Shown: positions 1 through 6,240 of the stretch, piece after piece | Layout of the letters: each line of letters begins with the position of its first letter | Position numbering within the stretch: position 1 is the stretch's first letter | Source: JAUSNA01 sp964511965 | GTDB lineage: Bacteria > Patescibacteriota > Microgenomatia > Levybacterales > GWA1-39-11 | Length of the DNA: 64,000 bases | Reading direction: 5' to 3' | Assembly: GCA_964511965.1 (NCBI GenBank) | Contig: CAZEGF010000022.1 | Location: 62,001-126,000, forward strand | Program-made: the position numbers and the translations under genes | The notes under the pieces: generated by a model | The model's input: only the letters and a program-made list of their open reading frames with translations | Database searches by the model: none | Told to the model about the DNA's origin: nothing

Positions 1-58
1 ACGGTAGAGTGAATTATAGGTCAACAGTAGCCCGTTTTCAATATTGTTTTAATGTGAT

Positions 59-240
59 AGTTTTTTTTGAAAAGCTTTTGAGGTATGAGCCCTGTCGTGC
101 TCTATCACAACAAACATGTTTATATTTAGATGAAGTTGAGATATAAGCAAAGCTTGGCTACGCTAAGCAAAGCTTGGCTACGCTAAGCAAAGCTTGTACC
201 TCAAAATCTATTAGTTTTTTTTGAAAAGCTTTTGAGGTAT
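59..240. repeat. Direct and tandem repeats in the rpsU leader
   Basis: A 28-nt direct repeat occurs at 59-86 and again at 213-240. It begins with AG and eight T, then GAAAAGCTTTTGAGGTAT, and contains the palindrome AAAAGCTTTT. Between the copies, a 20-nt unit starting AGCAAAGCTTGG is repeated in tandem at 146-165 and 166-185, with a partial third copy at 186-196. The second 28-nt copy runs into TATAAT at 238-243, a likely -10 box for rpsU, while the first copy lacks it. The rest of 1-293 shows no gene. Confidence 0.85.
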
Positions 241-293
241 AATTACCCTATCTTGTAGTAAATTACAGGAAATTTAGGAGGTGTTTTTAAAAT
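238..293 (+). promoter_or_regulatory. rpsU -10 box and strong Shine-Dalgarno
   Basis: TATAAT lies at 238-243 and the ribosome binding site AGGAGGTG at 276-283, ten bases before the rpsU ATG. The -35 position holds only T residues. A real leader of about 40 nt with an SD is unusual in this window, where many genes appear leaderless. Confidence 0.55.
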
Positions 294-479
294 ATGGTTT
301 TTGTAAAAAAACAACCAGGGGATAGCCCTGATGCCATGATAAGAAAATTTTCTCGCAAAGTAATGAGCGAAGGTATTATTACTGAGATGAAAAAAAGAGA
401 ATTTCATCTCAAGCCTTCATTGGCTAAAAAATTCAAAAAAGCTCTGAAGCAGAAAATGGCAAAACACAATCAGTATTAA
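294..479 (+). CDS. rpsU: 30S ribosomal protein S21
   Basis: This 61-residue basic protein matches the S21 family: an N-terminal VKKQPGDSPDAMIRKFSRKV segment, then the EMKKREFHLKPS motif, then a lysine-rich tail. S21 binds the 30S platform next to the anti-Shine-Dalgarno end of 16S rRNA and helps initiation on SD-bearing messages. The ATG is chosen because AGGAGGTG precedes it. The repeat-rich leader upstream could be an autoregulatory region, but that is inference. Confidence 0.93.
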   Translation: MVFVKKQPGDSPDAMIRKFSRKVMSEGIITEMKKREFHLKPSLAKKFKKALKQKMAKHNQY

Positions 480-562
480 GTTTAGAATAAAGGAGTAGGA
501 ATAAAGAATAAAGGAACTTGCTTAATACTTAATTCTTAATACTTAATTCTAATTTTCAAAGT
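480..562. repeat. Short-word intergenic repeat tract (rpsU-ybeY)
   Basis: The gap is filled by purine words such as AATAAAGAATAAAGG followed by their near-complements such as CTTAATTCTTAATACTTAA, so the tract can fold back on itself. Related words recur at 950-1055, 18533-18570 and 58183-58257. Confidence 0.7.
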
Positions 563-949
563 ATGAATTCTATCTCAATCCCAATTTACGTGGAGAGTCG
601 GTATAAAATTAATCGAAAAAGGATTAAGGAGACTGTCATTAAAGTGCTTTTAAAACAACATATTACAAGTCCTGTTGAGGTGAGCATTGCTGTAATTGGC
701 AATCGCAAAATGCGTGCTCTTAACAAAAAATATAGAGACATAGATAAATCCACGAATGTCCTTTCTTTTTCCCAGACCGAAGGTGATGGTGTCATGCAAC
801 CCCCGGACAAGCTTTATTTAGGGGACATCGTCCTTTCTTTCCCGAAAGTAATTGAGGAGTGTGCCCGTGACAATATGTTGATTGATGACCGAGTAGACGA
901 ATTAGTCGAGCACAGTCTCATGCATCTTCTTGGCTTCCACCACAGATAA
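563..949 (+). CDS. ybeY: Endoribonuclease YbeY (16S rRNA maturation factor)
   Basis: YbeY is a zinc-dependent single-strand RNase acting in 16S rRNA 3'-end maturation and ribosome quality control. The 128-residue protein carries the family core DKSTNVLSF at about 61-69 and the metal-binding signature HSLMHLLGFHH, with ligands H117, H121 and H127 in the canonical 4- and 6-residue spacing. It ends one residue after the last ligand, so the usual C-terminal helix of about 20 residues is absent. It sits between rpsU and dnaX on the same strand, in keeping with a translation role. Confidence 0.9.
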   Translation: MNSISIPIYVESRYKINRKRIKETVIKVLLKQHITSPVEVSIAVIGNRKMRALNKKYRDIDKSTNVLSFSQTEGDGVMQPPDKLYLGDIVLSFPKVIEECARDNMLIDDRVDELVEHSLMHLLGFHHR

Positions 950-1055
950 AGTGAATTAAGGGTTAAGAATAAAGTATTAAGGGTTTACACCTGAATTTAT
1001 TTCGAATATACTGCTTTTGCTTAATACTTACTTCTTGATTCTTTATTCTTAAGTT
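950..1055. repeat. Short-word intergenic repeat tract (ybeY-dnaX)
   Basis: GTTAAGAATAAAG at about 963-975 is complementary to CTTTATTCTTAA near 1040-1051. TATTAAG and CTTAATA words lie between them, so the tract can form an imperfect hairpin. No SD or clear promoter separates it from dnaX. Confidence 0.65.
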
Positions 1056-2537
1056 ATGGTATATTACAGAAAATACAGACCCCAAACAATTTCCGATCTT
1101 GATCTTTTTTACGTTCGAGAAAAGCTTTCAGCAATTCTTTCATCAAAAGAAATCCCTCACGCATTTTTATTTACCGGTAGTAAGGGTCTTGGAAAAACTT
1201 CATCTGCTCGAATTTTGGCAAAGGCAATCAACTGCACAGAAAGAGTATCTAGCAACTTGCAACTAGCATCTAGCAAGAAGCAAGAAGCAAGAAGCCAGGA
1301 GCCTATTTCCATTGAACCTTGTAATAAATGTGATGTGTGTGTCTCAATAACCAATGGGTCAAATATTGATGTCCTTGAAATCGATGCTGCCTCGAATGGG
1401 GGAGTAGAGGAAATGCGTACTCTCAGGGAGAGAGTTAAATTTGCATCTTCAACCCTCAAGAAAAAAGTGTACATAATCGATGAGGTGCATATGTTATCCA
1501 CCGGTGCATTTAATGCACTTTTAAAAACACTGGAGGAGCCACCTTCTCATGTAGTATTTGTTCTGGCAACAACGGAGCTGCATAAATTGCCTGCAACGGT
1601 TGTTTCTCGTACCTTTCAAGTTCAATTTGAAAAGCCCTCACAGGATGAATTAATTCATTCATTGAAAAGAATAGTTACAGGTGAAAAATTGAAAGTTAAT
1701 GACGAAGTTTTGACAGAAATATATAAAGTTGCCGAAGGAAGTTTTCGGGATGGTGCAAAAATTTTGGAAGAATTGGCGCTTTCTTCCGGTGGCAAACATA
1801 TAACGATAGACCTATTTGAAAAAACTTTTCATACGAAAGGATTGAATGATGAGGTGGTAGCTCTTCTTGAAGCATACGCCTCAAAAAACGCAAAAGAGGG
1901 GCTTCAGACAATAAATGCATTATATGAATCAGGCGCCGACTTTAAGATAGTTATCGAAAAATTAGTTGATCATTTACGGGGGTTACTGATGCTACGAAAT
2001 GGAATAACAAGCGATGTGCAAGATATTAAGGATTTGAATATTGATAATATTCGATCGCTTTTAGAGCTTGCCAATGAAGCTTATGGAGAACTAAAAATAT
2101 CAGTGATACCACAATTACCGTTAGAGCTTATGACTGTCAAGTATTGCATTATAGATAGGGGACAGAAGTCAGAAGACAGCAGGCAGGAGACAGTAAACAG
2201 TAGTCAGAAGTCAGAAGGAAAAAACCAAACGGTTGTCATTGAGAGGAGTGAAACGACGAGGCGCCACCATGAAATGGCAAGTACTCTTAGGGTGCAATCT
2301 GATAATACAACTCTACTTAAATCCCTCATTGATGAACTAAATATTGTTAACAAACCAGGCGCTGCATTATTGAGGTCGGCAAAGGAGGCTGTTTTGGATA
2401 AAGAGACAATGGTTATTTATACTCCTTTTCCCATTCACGCAGAGCGGTTGAAATCTGAAAAAGTATACCCCGATCTTCTTAAATCCGCAGGAGTAGTCGC
2501 GGGTCGCAAGGTTGATCTTGCCATAAAAATTTCCTAA
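1056..2537 (+). CDS. dnaX: DNA polymerase III subunit gamma/tau
   Basis: DnaX is the AAA+ motor of the clamp loader. The 493-residue protein has Walker A GSKGLGKTS (41-49), zinc-finger cysteines C60, C89, C92 and C95, Walker B IIDEVH (140-145), and the arginine-finger segment VVSRTFQ where the usual Cys after SR is Thr. Two stretches look foreign. Residues about 64-82, between the first zinc ligand and the others, are encoded by a TAGCAA/AGAAGC word repeat. Residues about 368-405, in the linker before the tau-like tail, are encoded by CAGAAGT words plus a dispersed palindromic repeat. A delta'-like partner lies at 60108. Confidence 0.95.
   Translation: MVYYRKYRPQTISDLDLFYVREKLSAILSSKEIPHAFLFTGSKGLGKTSSARILAKAINCTERVSSNLQLASSKKQEARSQEPISIEPCNKCDVCVSITNGSNIDVLEIDAASNGGVEEMRTLRERVKFASSTLKKKVYIIDEVHMLSTGAFNALLKTLEEPPSHVVFVLATTELHKLPATVVSRTFQVQFEKPSQDELIHSLKRIVTGEKLKVNDEVLTEIYKVAEGSFRDGAKILEELALSSGGKHITIDLFEKTFHTKGLNDEVVALLEAYASKNAKEGLQTINALYESGADFKIVIEKLVDHLRGLLMLRNGITSDVQDIKDLNIDNIRSLLELANEAYGELKISVIPQLPLELMTVKYCIIDRGQKSEDSRQETVNSSQKSEGKNQTVVIERSETTRRHHEMASTLRVQSDNTTLLKSLIDELNIVNKPGAALLRSAKEAVLDKETMVIYTPFPIHAERLKSEKVYPDLLKSAGVVAGRKVDLAIKIS
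1247..1303. repeat. Word-repeat tract inside dnaX (zinc-finger region)
   Basis: Repeats of CTAGCAA, AACTAGC and AGAAGCAAGAAGC resemble intergenic tracts such as 53757-53800. The reading frame stays open and adds about 19 residues between C60 and C89 of DnaX. Confidence 0.7.
2158..2262. repeat. Word-repeat tract and palindromic repeat inside dnaX
   Basis: 2158-2218 is built of CAGAAGTCAGAAG and CAGTAAACAGTAG words. It is followed at 2235-2262 by a different element starting GTCATTGAGAGGAG. That element resembles a dispersed repeat of many bacterial genomes whose core reads GTCATTGCGAGGAGCGAAG; this resemblance comes from general knowledge. Both are translated in frame in the DnaX linker. Confidence 0.6.
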
Positions 2538-2573
2538 AAAACAAAAAAGGCCACCTCCTGGGTGGAGGTGGCC
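2535..2573 (-). terminator. Intrinsic terminator of the minus-strand small-gene unit
   Basis: GGCCACCTCC (2549-2558) pairs perfectly with GGAGGTGGCC (2564-2573) around a 5-nt loop. On the minus strand the stem is followed by an almost unbroken U tract, the complement of the A run at 2535-2548. The U tract overlaps the dnaX stop codon, so the convergent units meet here. Confidence 0.9.
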
Positions 2574-2615
2574 TGATTTGCACAGTGAACTCTGGGAGTT
2601 GGAAGGCCCTGCCTT

Positions 2616-2909
2616 TTATGAAGTGCCCGACTGGGCGTTTCGCAGATCGTGTTCGTACTGGATTGCGTTGAACATGCACTTGCAGTACATGCCGTCCATG
2701 TAGCCACTGCCGAGGCAGAGACAATTCTGGCTGGGTCTGTCATGCAGCGTTCCGGTGTAGACACCACGAAGCTCGGTTTCTGTCTTGTTGGCCGGCCGAG
2801 CCTCAGGGGTGCGGATCCTACGCTCCGCCGACAGCCTGAGATCCCATACCGAAGGTTGTGGTGCTTGTAGAACCGGAGCCTTACCATTGCTGGTAGGTGT
2901 TCTTGCCAT
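2616..2909 (-). CDS. Small cysteine-containing protein of the GC-rich island
   Basis: I do not recognise this 97-residue protein. The N-terminal half is Arg/Pro-rich. The C-terminal half holds two CxC pairs, NCLC and YCKC, about 13 residues apart, a possible metal site. The ATG follows AAGGGTGAG by 8 nt and the gene ends just before a strong terminator, which supports it as real. NCLC also occurs in the neighbour at 3812-4030. The codons are GC-richer than in flanking genes. Confidence 0.65.
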   Translation of the reverse strand: MARTPTSNGKAPVLQAPQPSVWDLRLSAERRIRTPEARPANKTETELRGVYTGTLHDRPSQNCLCLGSGYMDGMYCKCMFNAIQYEHDLRNAQSGTS

Positions 2910-2973
2910 CTTGTTGGCTCACCCTTTCTGTTCCGTAAGGAACTGTTGCTTCAGAGGATCCGAAGCAATTGCT

Positions 2974-3010
2974 ATCCTTTTGCAGGATCGGCCCCGTCTC
3001 TCGACGGGGC
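2974..3010. other. Two adjacent GC-rich hairpins upstream of the 2909 gene
   Basis: GCCCCGTC (2991-2998) pairs with GACGGGGC (3003-3010) around a TCTC loop. ATCCT (2974-2978) pairs with AGGAT (2984-2988). No U tract follows on either strand, so they are more likely structure in the intercistronic RNA than a terminator. Confidence 0.6.
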
Positions 3011-3102
3011 TTCTCCCCGGCATTTCCCTTGCCTGACTTGACTGCGCTCGGTGGTAGTTACCTCCTTTTCGTCATTTTTAACGCCCTTGGGGACGATGAC
3101 GT

Positions 3103-3288
3103 CTAGTGGATCTGAGTTACCAGAATGGCTATTGCAACTGCGAATGCAGAGCATACCATCAAGGCAGAGTAGGCTGTTTGTTTCCGATATGCTGCCTGGC
3201 GGGCAGCCTTGGAGTGAGGCGGCGGGGGTGGCCCCTTTTTCCTGAACAAGACTGTACCTCTCCTTGTGTCGTATTCGACAACCAACAT
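3103..3288 (-). CDS. Small single-span membrane protein of the GC-rich island
   Basis: A 61-residue protein with a charged N-terminus, a run of five prolines near residue 20 and a C-terminal hydrophobic helix, roughly residues 42-59 (ALMVCSAFAVAIAILV). It is not recognised. The start codon lies in the loop of an 18-bp inverted repeat (3268-3329), so translation or transcription may be controlled there. It probably forms a two-gene unit with the gene at 2616-2909. An overlapping frame also stays open, so confidence is moderate. Confidence 0.55.
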   Translation of the reverse strand: MLVVEYDTRRGTVLFRKKGPPPPPHSKAARQAAYRKQTAYSALMVCSAFAVAIAILVTQIH

Positions 3289-3329
3289 GCAATTCTCAAA
3301 TAAATTGTAAATTGGTTGTCGACTACGAC
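3268..3329. repeat. 18-bp inverted repeat around the start of the 3288 gene
   Basis: The arm 3268-3285 (GTCGTATTCGACAACCAA) is the reverse complement of 3312-3329 with one mismatch. The arms flank a 26-nt AT-rich loop holding the start codon of the 61-residue membrane protein. It could be an operator, an RNA hairpin controlling translation, or a recombination site. Confidence 0.85.
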
Positions 3330-3454
3330 TTCTCCCAAAATTTCAAAGTGCAAATAAATACATTTAGCACAATTTCTTTACAAGCAAAAAAAGTAAAGAA
3401 TTATCCTATTTGTGGCTAGATTATAGCATATAGTAGTTTTAAATGAGGATATGG

Positions 3455-3480
3455 CAAAAGGCCGTCCGTGGAGGACGGCC
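3455..3480 (-). terminator. Terminator of the three-gene minus-strand unit
   Basis: GGCCGTCC (3460-3467) pairs with GGACGGCC (3473-3480) around 5 nt. It is followed on the minus strand by UUUUG and lies 20 nt after the stop of the 3500-3784 gene. The GGCC ends match the other island terminator at 2549-2573. Confidence 0.75.
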
Positions 3481-3499
3481 CAAAATTGCACGGTGATAT

Positions 3500-3784
3500 T
3501 TATGGATGTTCATTCTTCTCGATGTAAAGTTGGACAAGCCTTATCCACTCTGGCTTGATGGTCGGCCAATTTTGCCGCACATACGGGTGCGGAAAGTTGT
3601 TGTAGAGCCAAGCCTCGAGCGTGCCAGTCGAGAAAGTGCGCTTCGGTCCACCTGGTGGCTTGCGAAACCTCCGTTCGAGAGGTAAACCATTTGGATAGGA
3701 AATTGCCACCGACCAGTAGTCTTGGTTGACGGTTGGAGAACGCATCTCCAGAGAAAGTCCAGCCGTGAGATGTAGACTGATCAT
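3500..3784 (-). CDS. Small hypothetical protein of the GC-rich island
   Basis: A 94-residue unrecognised protein rich in Trp, Pro and aromatic residues (for example AWLYNNFPHPYVRQNWP). Its composition is globular and it has no membrane segment. GGAG lies 7 nt before the chosen ATG. The alternative frame with a start at 3797 gives a less protein-like sequence. It is the last gene of a three-gene run (4291 to 3500) closed by the hairpin at 3460-3480. Confidence 0.6.
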   Translation of the reverse strand: MISLHLTAGLSLEMRSPTVNQDYWSVAISYPNGLPLERRFRKPPGGPKRTFSTGTLEAWLYNNFPHPYVRQNWPTIKPEWIRLVQLYIEKNEHP

Positions 3785-3811
3785 TATCCATCTCCATAGG
3801 GAAACTTGGTG

Positions 3812-4030
3812 CTAGCGCGTTGGGATGTGAAGTGATTTCCTGATCTCATCTTGCGTCATATAGACACACAGGCAGTTCATGGGTTCGCCTTCGTCGGTGG
3901 TGTCGGGCTTGACGCCGCGATCGCACTTGAGAACGCAGTCGGGGCTGAACGGGTACTTGTGAGGCCCGCGGCCCGCTTGTAGCAGTTGTTCCCGAGCTTC
4001 GGAATAGTGAGAATCCTCATTGTATTCCAT
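3812..4030 (-). CDS. Small cysteine-containing protein of the GC-rich island
   Basis: This acidic 72-residue protein has CVLKC at about residues 32-36 and NCLC at about 53-56, a spacing that could bind a metal. It is not recognised. GGAAGGAG stands 8 nt before the ATG. The stop of the upstream gene is only 15 nt away, so the two are probably co-transcribed. NCLC is shared with the protein at 2616-2909, which suggests a related small family. Confidence 0.65.
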   Translation of the reverse strand: MEYNEDSHYSEAREQLLQAGRGPHKYPFSPDCVLKCDRGVKPDTTDEGEPMNCLCVYMTQDEIRKSLHIPTR

Positions 4031-4045
4031 CAGATGTGCTCCTTC

Positions 4046-4291
4046 CTAACAGTCATGGTACCCATACAGATCGTAAGAAACGATGGGTCGTGGTTTTGGA
4101 ATGATTTCAAGCAGCCAGCAATTTTCATGTTGAGCCGCTTGGTTGAATTCGTCTTCGCACGAAGGAACGTGCCCTTGCTCAAAGTACGAATTGTGTTCTG
4201 GATCAAGGCAGAGCCTCGATTTGACGTGTTGACCGCAGAGTGTGCAGTCTCGAGGTGCGCCGTTGACTTTTACGCCTATGAGTTGAGTCAT
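4046..4291 (-). CDS. Small cysteine-rich protein, first gene of the GC-rich island
   Basis: An 81-residue protein with CTLCG near the N-terminus and four more cysteines, including the last residue. A zinc-ribbon-like or metal-binding role is possible but unproven. AGGAGGG ends a few bases before the ATG, among the strongest SD sites in the window. Directly upstream, the leader folds into a hairpin (4304-4339). The gene opens the run 4291-3500 on the minus strand. Confidence 0.65.
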   Translation of the reverse strand: MTQLIGVKVNGAPRDCTLCGQHVKSRLCLDPEHNSYFEQGHVPSCEDEFNQAAQHENCWLLEIIPKPRPIVSYDLYGYHDC

Positions 4292-4303
4292 TTTCCCTCC
4301 TGA

Positions 4304-4439
4304 CTACCGCTTCAGGCAAAGAATTGCCCAAGGCGGTAGCCAAAAAGGAATCCATAAATTTCAAAGTGCTGAAAATCATGATGAGAACGCCATAGTAGAG
4401 CGCATCTACTAATTAATTCTCAAATTTAGAACGATTATA
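4304..4439 (-). promoter_or_regulatory. Structured leader and -10 box of the island operon
   Basis: On the minus strand TATAAT (4439 down to 4434) predicts a start near 4426 and a leader of about 135 nt. The leader holds a perfect 6-bp hairpin (AGTAGA 4394-4399, TCTACT 4405-4410). A larger stem-loop follows: CTACCGC 4304-4310 pairs with GCGGTAG 4333-4339, with inner GGCAA/TTGCC at 4315-4319 and 4324-4328. The large stem abuts the SD of the first gene. No good -35 is visible. Confidence 0.5.
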
Positions 4440-4451
4440 CATCGAAACAGA

Positions 4452-4480
4452 TTGTAAAACGATAATTTGTAGCCTATAAT
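4452..4480 (+). promoter_or_regulatory. Promoter of the polyprenyl synthase gene
   Basis: TTGTAA (4452-4457), a 17-nt spacer and TATAAT (4475-4480). The ATG is 13 nt further on, giving a leader of about 7 nt without an SD. It is divergent from, and close to, the -10 box of the minus-strand island operon. Confidence 0.8.
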
Positions 4481-4493
4481 TCATTTTTGCACT

Positions 4494-5540
4494 ATGGCAG
4501 GTGAACAGAATTTATCATTGGTTGAATTCAGGGGAATTCCTGTCGAGAGACGTTATAGGAATTCAGTTGATTCATATCTTGTTTCACACCTCAATTATTT
4601 AGATCCTCAGGTCGGGCAAATGGCAAAACACCATTTTGGATTTGAGACAGAAGATGGAAGTACTAGTATCCATAGTGCTGGAAAGCAACTTCGACCAACC
4701 TCACTTCTTTTGACTATAGATGCTATGGGAGGTGCTTGGGATGCTGCGGTTCCAGCGGCTGGGGCCATAGAACTTTTTCATAATGCGACACTTGCTCATG
4801 ATGACGTAGAAGATGGAGATGAGTCACGGCATGGGAAACCAACTATAGGAAAAATATGGGGTGAGGCACGCGCAATAAATTCTGGTGATATATTCTTTGC
4901 AGAGAGTACCGGTCTATTGTTCCGTCTTCCAAGAGATATTTATAATACTGAAACCATTTTGAAAGCAGCGCAAATGTTTTCAGACCAGACGAAGAAAGTT
5001 TTTCAAGGACAAGAGTTTGATATAAGGTTTGAAAAAGAAGCATATATTACAAGGGACCAGTATGAAGAAATGATCTCACTTAAAACAGGAGCATTATTTT
5101 CTTTATCATTTGGTATGGGAGCACTACTTGCAGGTCGGGATGAGCAGACAATAGGGCAAATGTCAGAATTTGGACTAAATTTGGGAAGAGGATTTCAGCT
5201 GGCTGATGACCTTAGTGAGCTGGTTGACCCGAAAACTATACCATCAGATATACTAAAACGTAAAAAAACTTTGCCGGTTGTACTTGCGCAAGAAAGGGAA
5301 GATGTCGAAGGGTATAGTCGTTTTATGCAACATATATCGCCAAACGATATTCCTCCTACCGGAGTTGAGAGTCGCGAGATTTTGGATTTTTTGCAAAAGG
5401 CAGGCACAATAGTTGAAGCAAAAAAGCTTCTTGAAGCGCTAAATCAAGAATTAATAACAGAGGTCGAAGAAAAACTGCCAATTGAGAAATGGGCAGCGGA
5501 AGATTTTTCAAAAATGGTTTCTCTAACTCTTAAAGTTTAA
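4494..5540 (+). CDS. Polyprenyl (isoprenoid) diphosphate synthase
   Basis: This 348-residue trans-prenyltransferase condenses isopentenyl diphosphate with allylic diphosphates to make longer prenyl chains. It has GKQLRP (63-68), the first Asp-rich motif HDDVED (102-107), KTGALF near 197-202, and the second Asp-rich motif ADDLSE (237-242). The residues before the first motif do not let me fix product length (FPP, GGPP or longer). No other isoprenoid gene is nearby, so the precursor supply cannot be judged here. Confidence 0.9.
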   Translation: MAGEQNLSLVEFRGIPVERRYRNSVDSYLVSHLNYLDPQVGQMAKHHFGFETEDGSTSIHSAGKQLRPTSLLLTIDAMGGAWDAAVPAAGAIELFHNATLAHDDVEDGDESRHGKPTIGKIWGEARAINSGDIFFAESTGLLFRLPRDIYNTETILKAAQMFSDQTKKVFQGQEFDIRFEKEAYITRDQYEEMISLKTGALFSLSFGMGALLAGRDEQTIGQMSEFGLNLGRGFQLADDLSELVDPKTIPSDILKRKKTLPVVLAQEREDVEGYSRFMQHISPNDIPPTGVESREILDFLQKAGTIVEAKKLLEALNQELITEVEEKLPIEKWAAEDFSKMVSLTLKV

Positions 5541-5542
5541 TT

Positions 5543-5752
5543 TTAATCCAGACTATCGCCCTTGTCATAAACAAACGATTGCGGTTTTAATCTCATAGCT
5601 AATTCTTCTGCTTGAGCTTGTATTTCTGCGGGTGTTTTGAAAGAGTTAGAAGGAATAAAATCTACACCTTCAATAAGTCTACAAGGATCGGGTGCTTCGT
5701 TTTGTATAGGTTGGGTAGCATCTACAGGTGTAAAGCCCCTTATTTCTGACAT
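5543..5752 (-). CDS. Small hypothetical protein (69 aa), leaderless
   Basis: A hydrophilic 69-residue protein with no recognised domain; the C-terminal half looks helical. It is accepted because a clear promoter sits right upstream. On the minus strand TTGATA (5787-5782), a 17-nt spacer and TAGAAT (5764-5759) end 6 nt before the ATG. It converges with the polyprenyl synthase gene, 2 nt apart. Confidence 0.6.
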   Translation of the reverse strand: MSEIRGFTPVDATQPIQNEAPDPCRLIEGVDFIPSNSFKTPAEIQAQAEELAMRLKPQSFVYDKGDSLD

Positions 5753-5758
5753 TACAAT

Positions 5759-5787
5759 ATTCTAAATGACATAAATTGAATTATCAA
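5759..5787 (-). promoter_or_regulatory. Leaderless-type promoter of the 5752 gene
   Basis: TTGATA, 17 nt, TAGAAT, then 6 nt to the ATG. Transcription is predicted to begin at or one base from the start codon. Confidence 0.75.
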
Positions 5788-5924
5788 GTAAAATATAGTT
5801 GCCAATTTATGTAAAAATTGGTACTCTAGCGGATACTAGTTGTTATTTATTAGTTGATAGTTGTTATAATATTTAGTAACTATTAAATACTAAATAATGG
5901 TATGAAGGGTGGTGTTTTAGCATT

Positions 5925-6212
5925 ATGATGAATCCATTCAAACAAGCAGCAGAAATCAAAAGACTTCGGGACCAAGCAAAAAAAATCCAAGACGAATTAG
6001 CTCAAATTGAGGTAGAATCCGAAAAGGGAAGAGTAAAGGTAGTTATGAGCGGGGACATGAAAGTAAAGTCAGTTGAAATTAATGGTGAGGAAATGAAGGA
6101 CGCCCGTGAAGCATTCAATGAAGCTGTCGACCGAGCACAGAAAAAATCTGCACAAAAAATGCAGCAAATGGGAGCAGGATTGCAAGATCTTTTAGGAGGC
6201 TTGGGACAATAG
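5925..6212 (+). CDS. YbaB/EbfC family nucleoid-associated protein
   Basis: A 95-residue protein matching the YbaB family: a helical N-terminus (KQAAEIKRLRDQAKKIQDEL), the strand block GRVKVVMSGDMKVKSVEING, then a C-terminal helix and a glycine-rich tail ending GLQDLLGGLGQ. Family members bind DNA as dimers. In many bacteria ybaB lies directly after dnaX; here it is 3.4 kb away, with the small-gene island and the prenyl synthase between. Confidence 0.9.
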   Translation: MMNPFKQAAEIKRLRDQAKKIQDELAQIEVESEKGRVKVVMSGDMKVKSVEINGEEMKDAREAFNEAVDRAQKKSAQKMQQMGAGLQDLLGGLGQ

Positions 6213-6240
6213 AATTGAGAATTGAAAGTTGAGAATTCCT

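Noticed and set aside
146..196. Tandem 20-mers considered as a CRISPR array
   Set aside because: The units are directly contiguous with no spacers, and no cas gene is present anywhere in the window.
221..243. TTGAAA and TATAAT considered as a full rpsU promoter
   Set aside because: The spacing is only 11 nt, too short for a sigma-70-type pair. Only the -10 box is kept.
2919..3023. 34-codon minus-strand frame ending at the SD of the 2909 gene
   Set aside because: It covers two hairpins, has a poorly placed SD and an arginine-rich composition expected from GC-rich noncoding sequence.
2972..3292. 106-codon minus-strand frame overlapping the 61-residue membrane protein
   Set aside because: It overlaps a more protein-like frame and begins upstream without SD or promoter. 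Its C-terminal half is plausible but has no start of its own.
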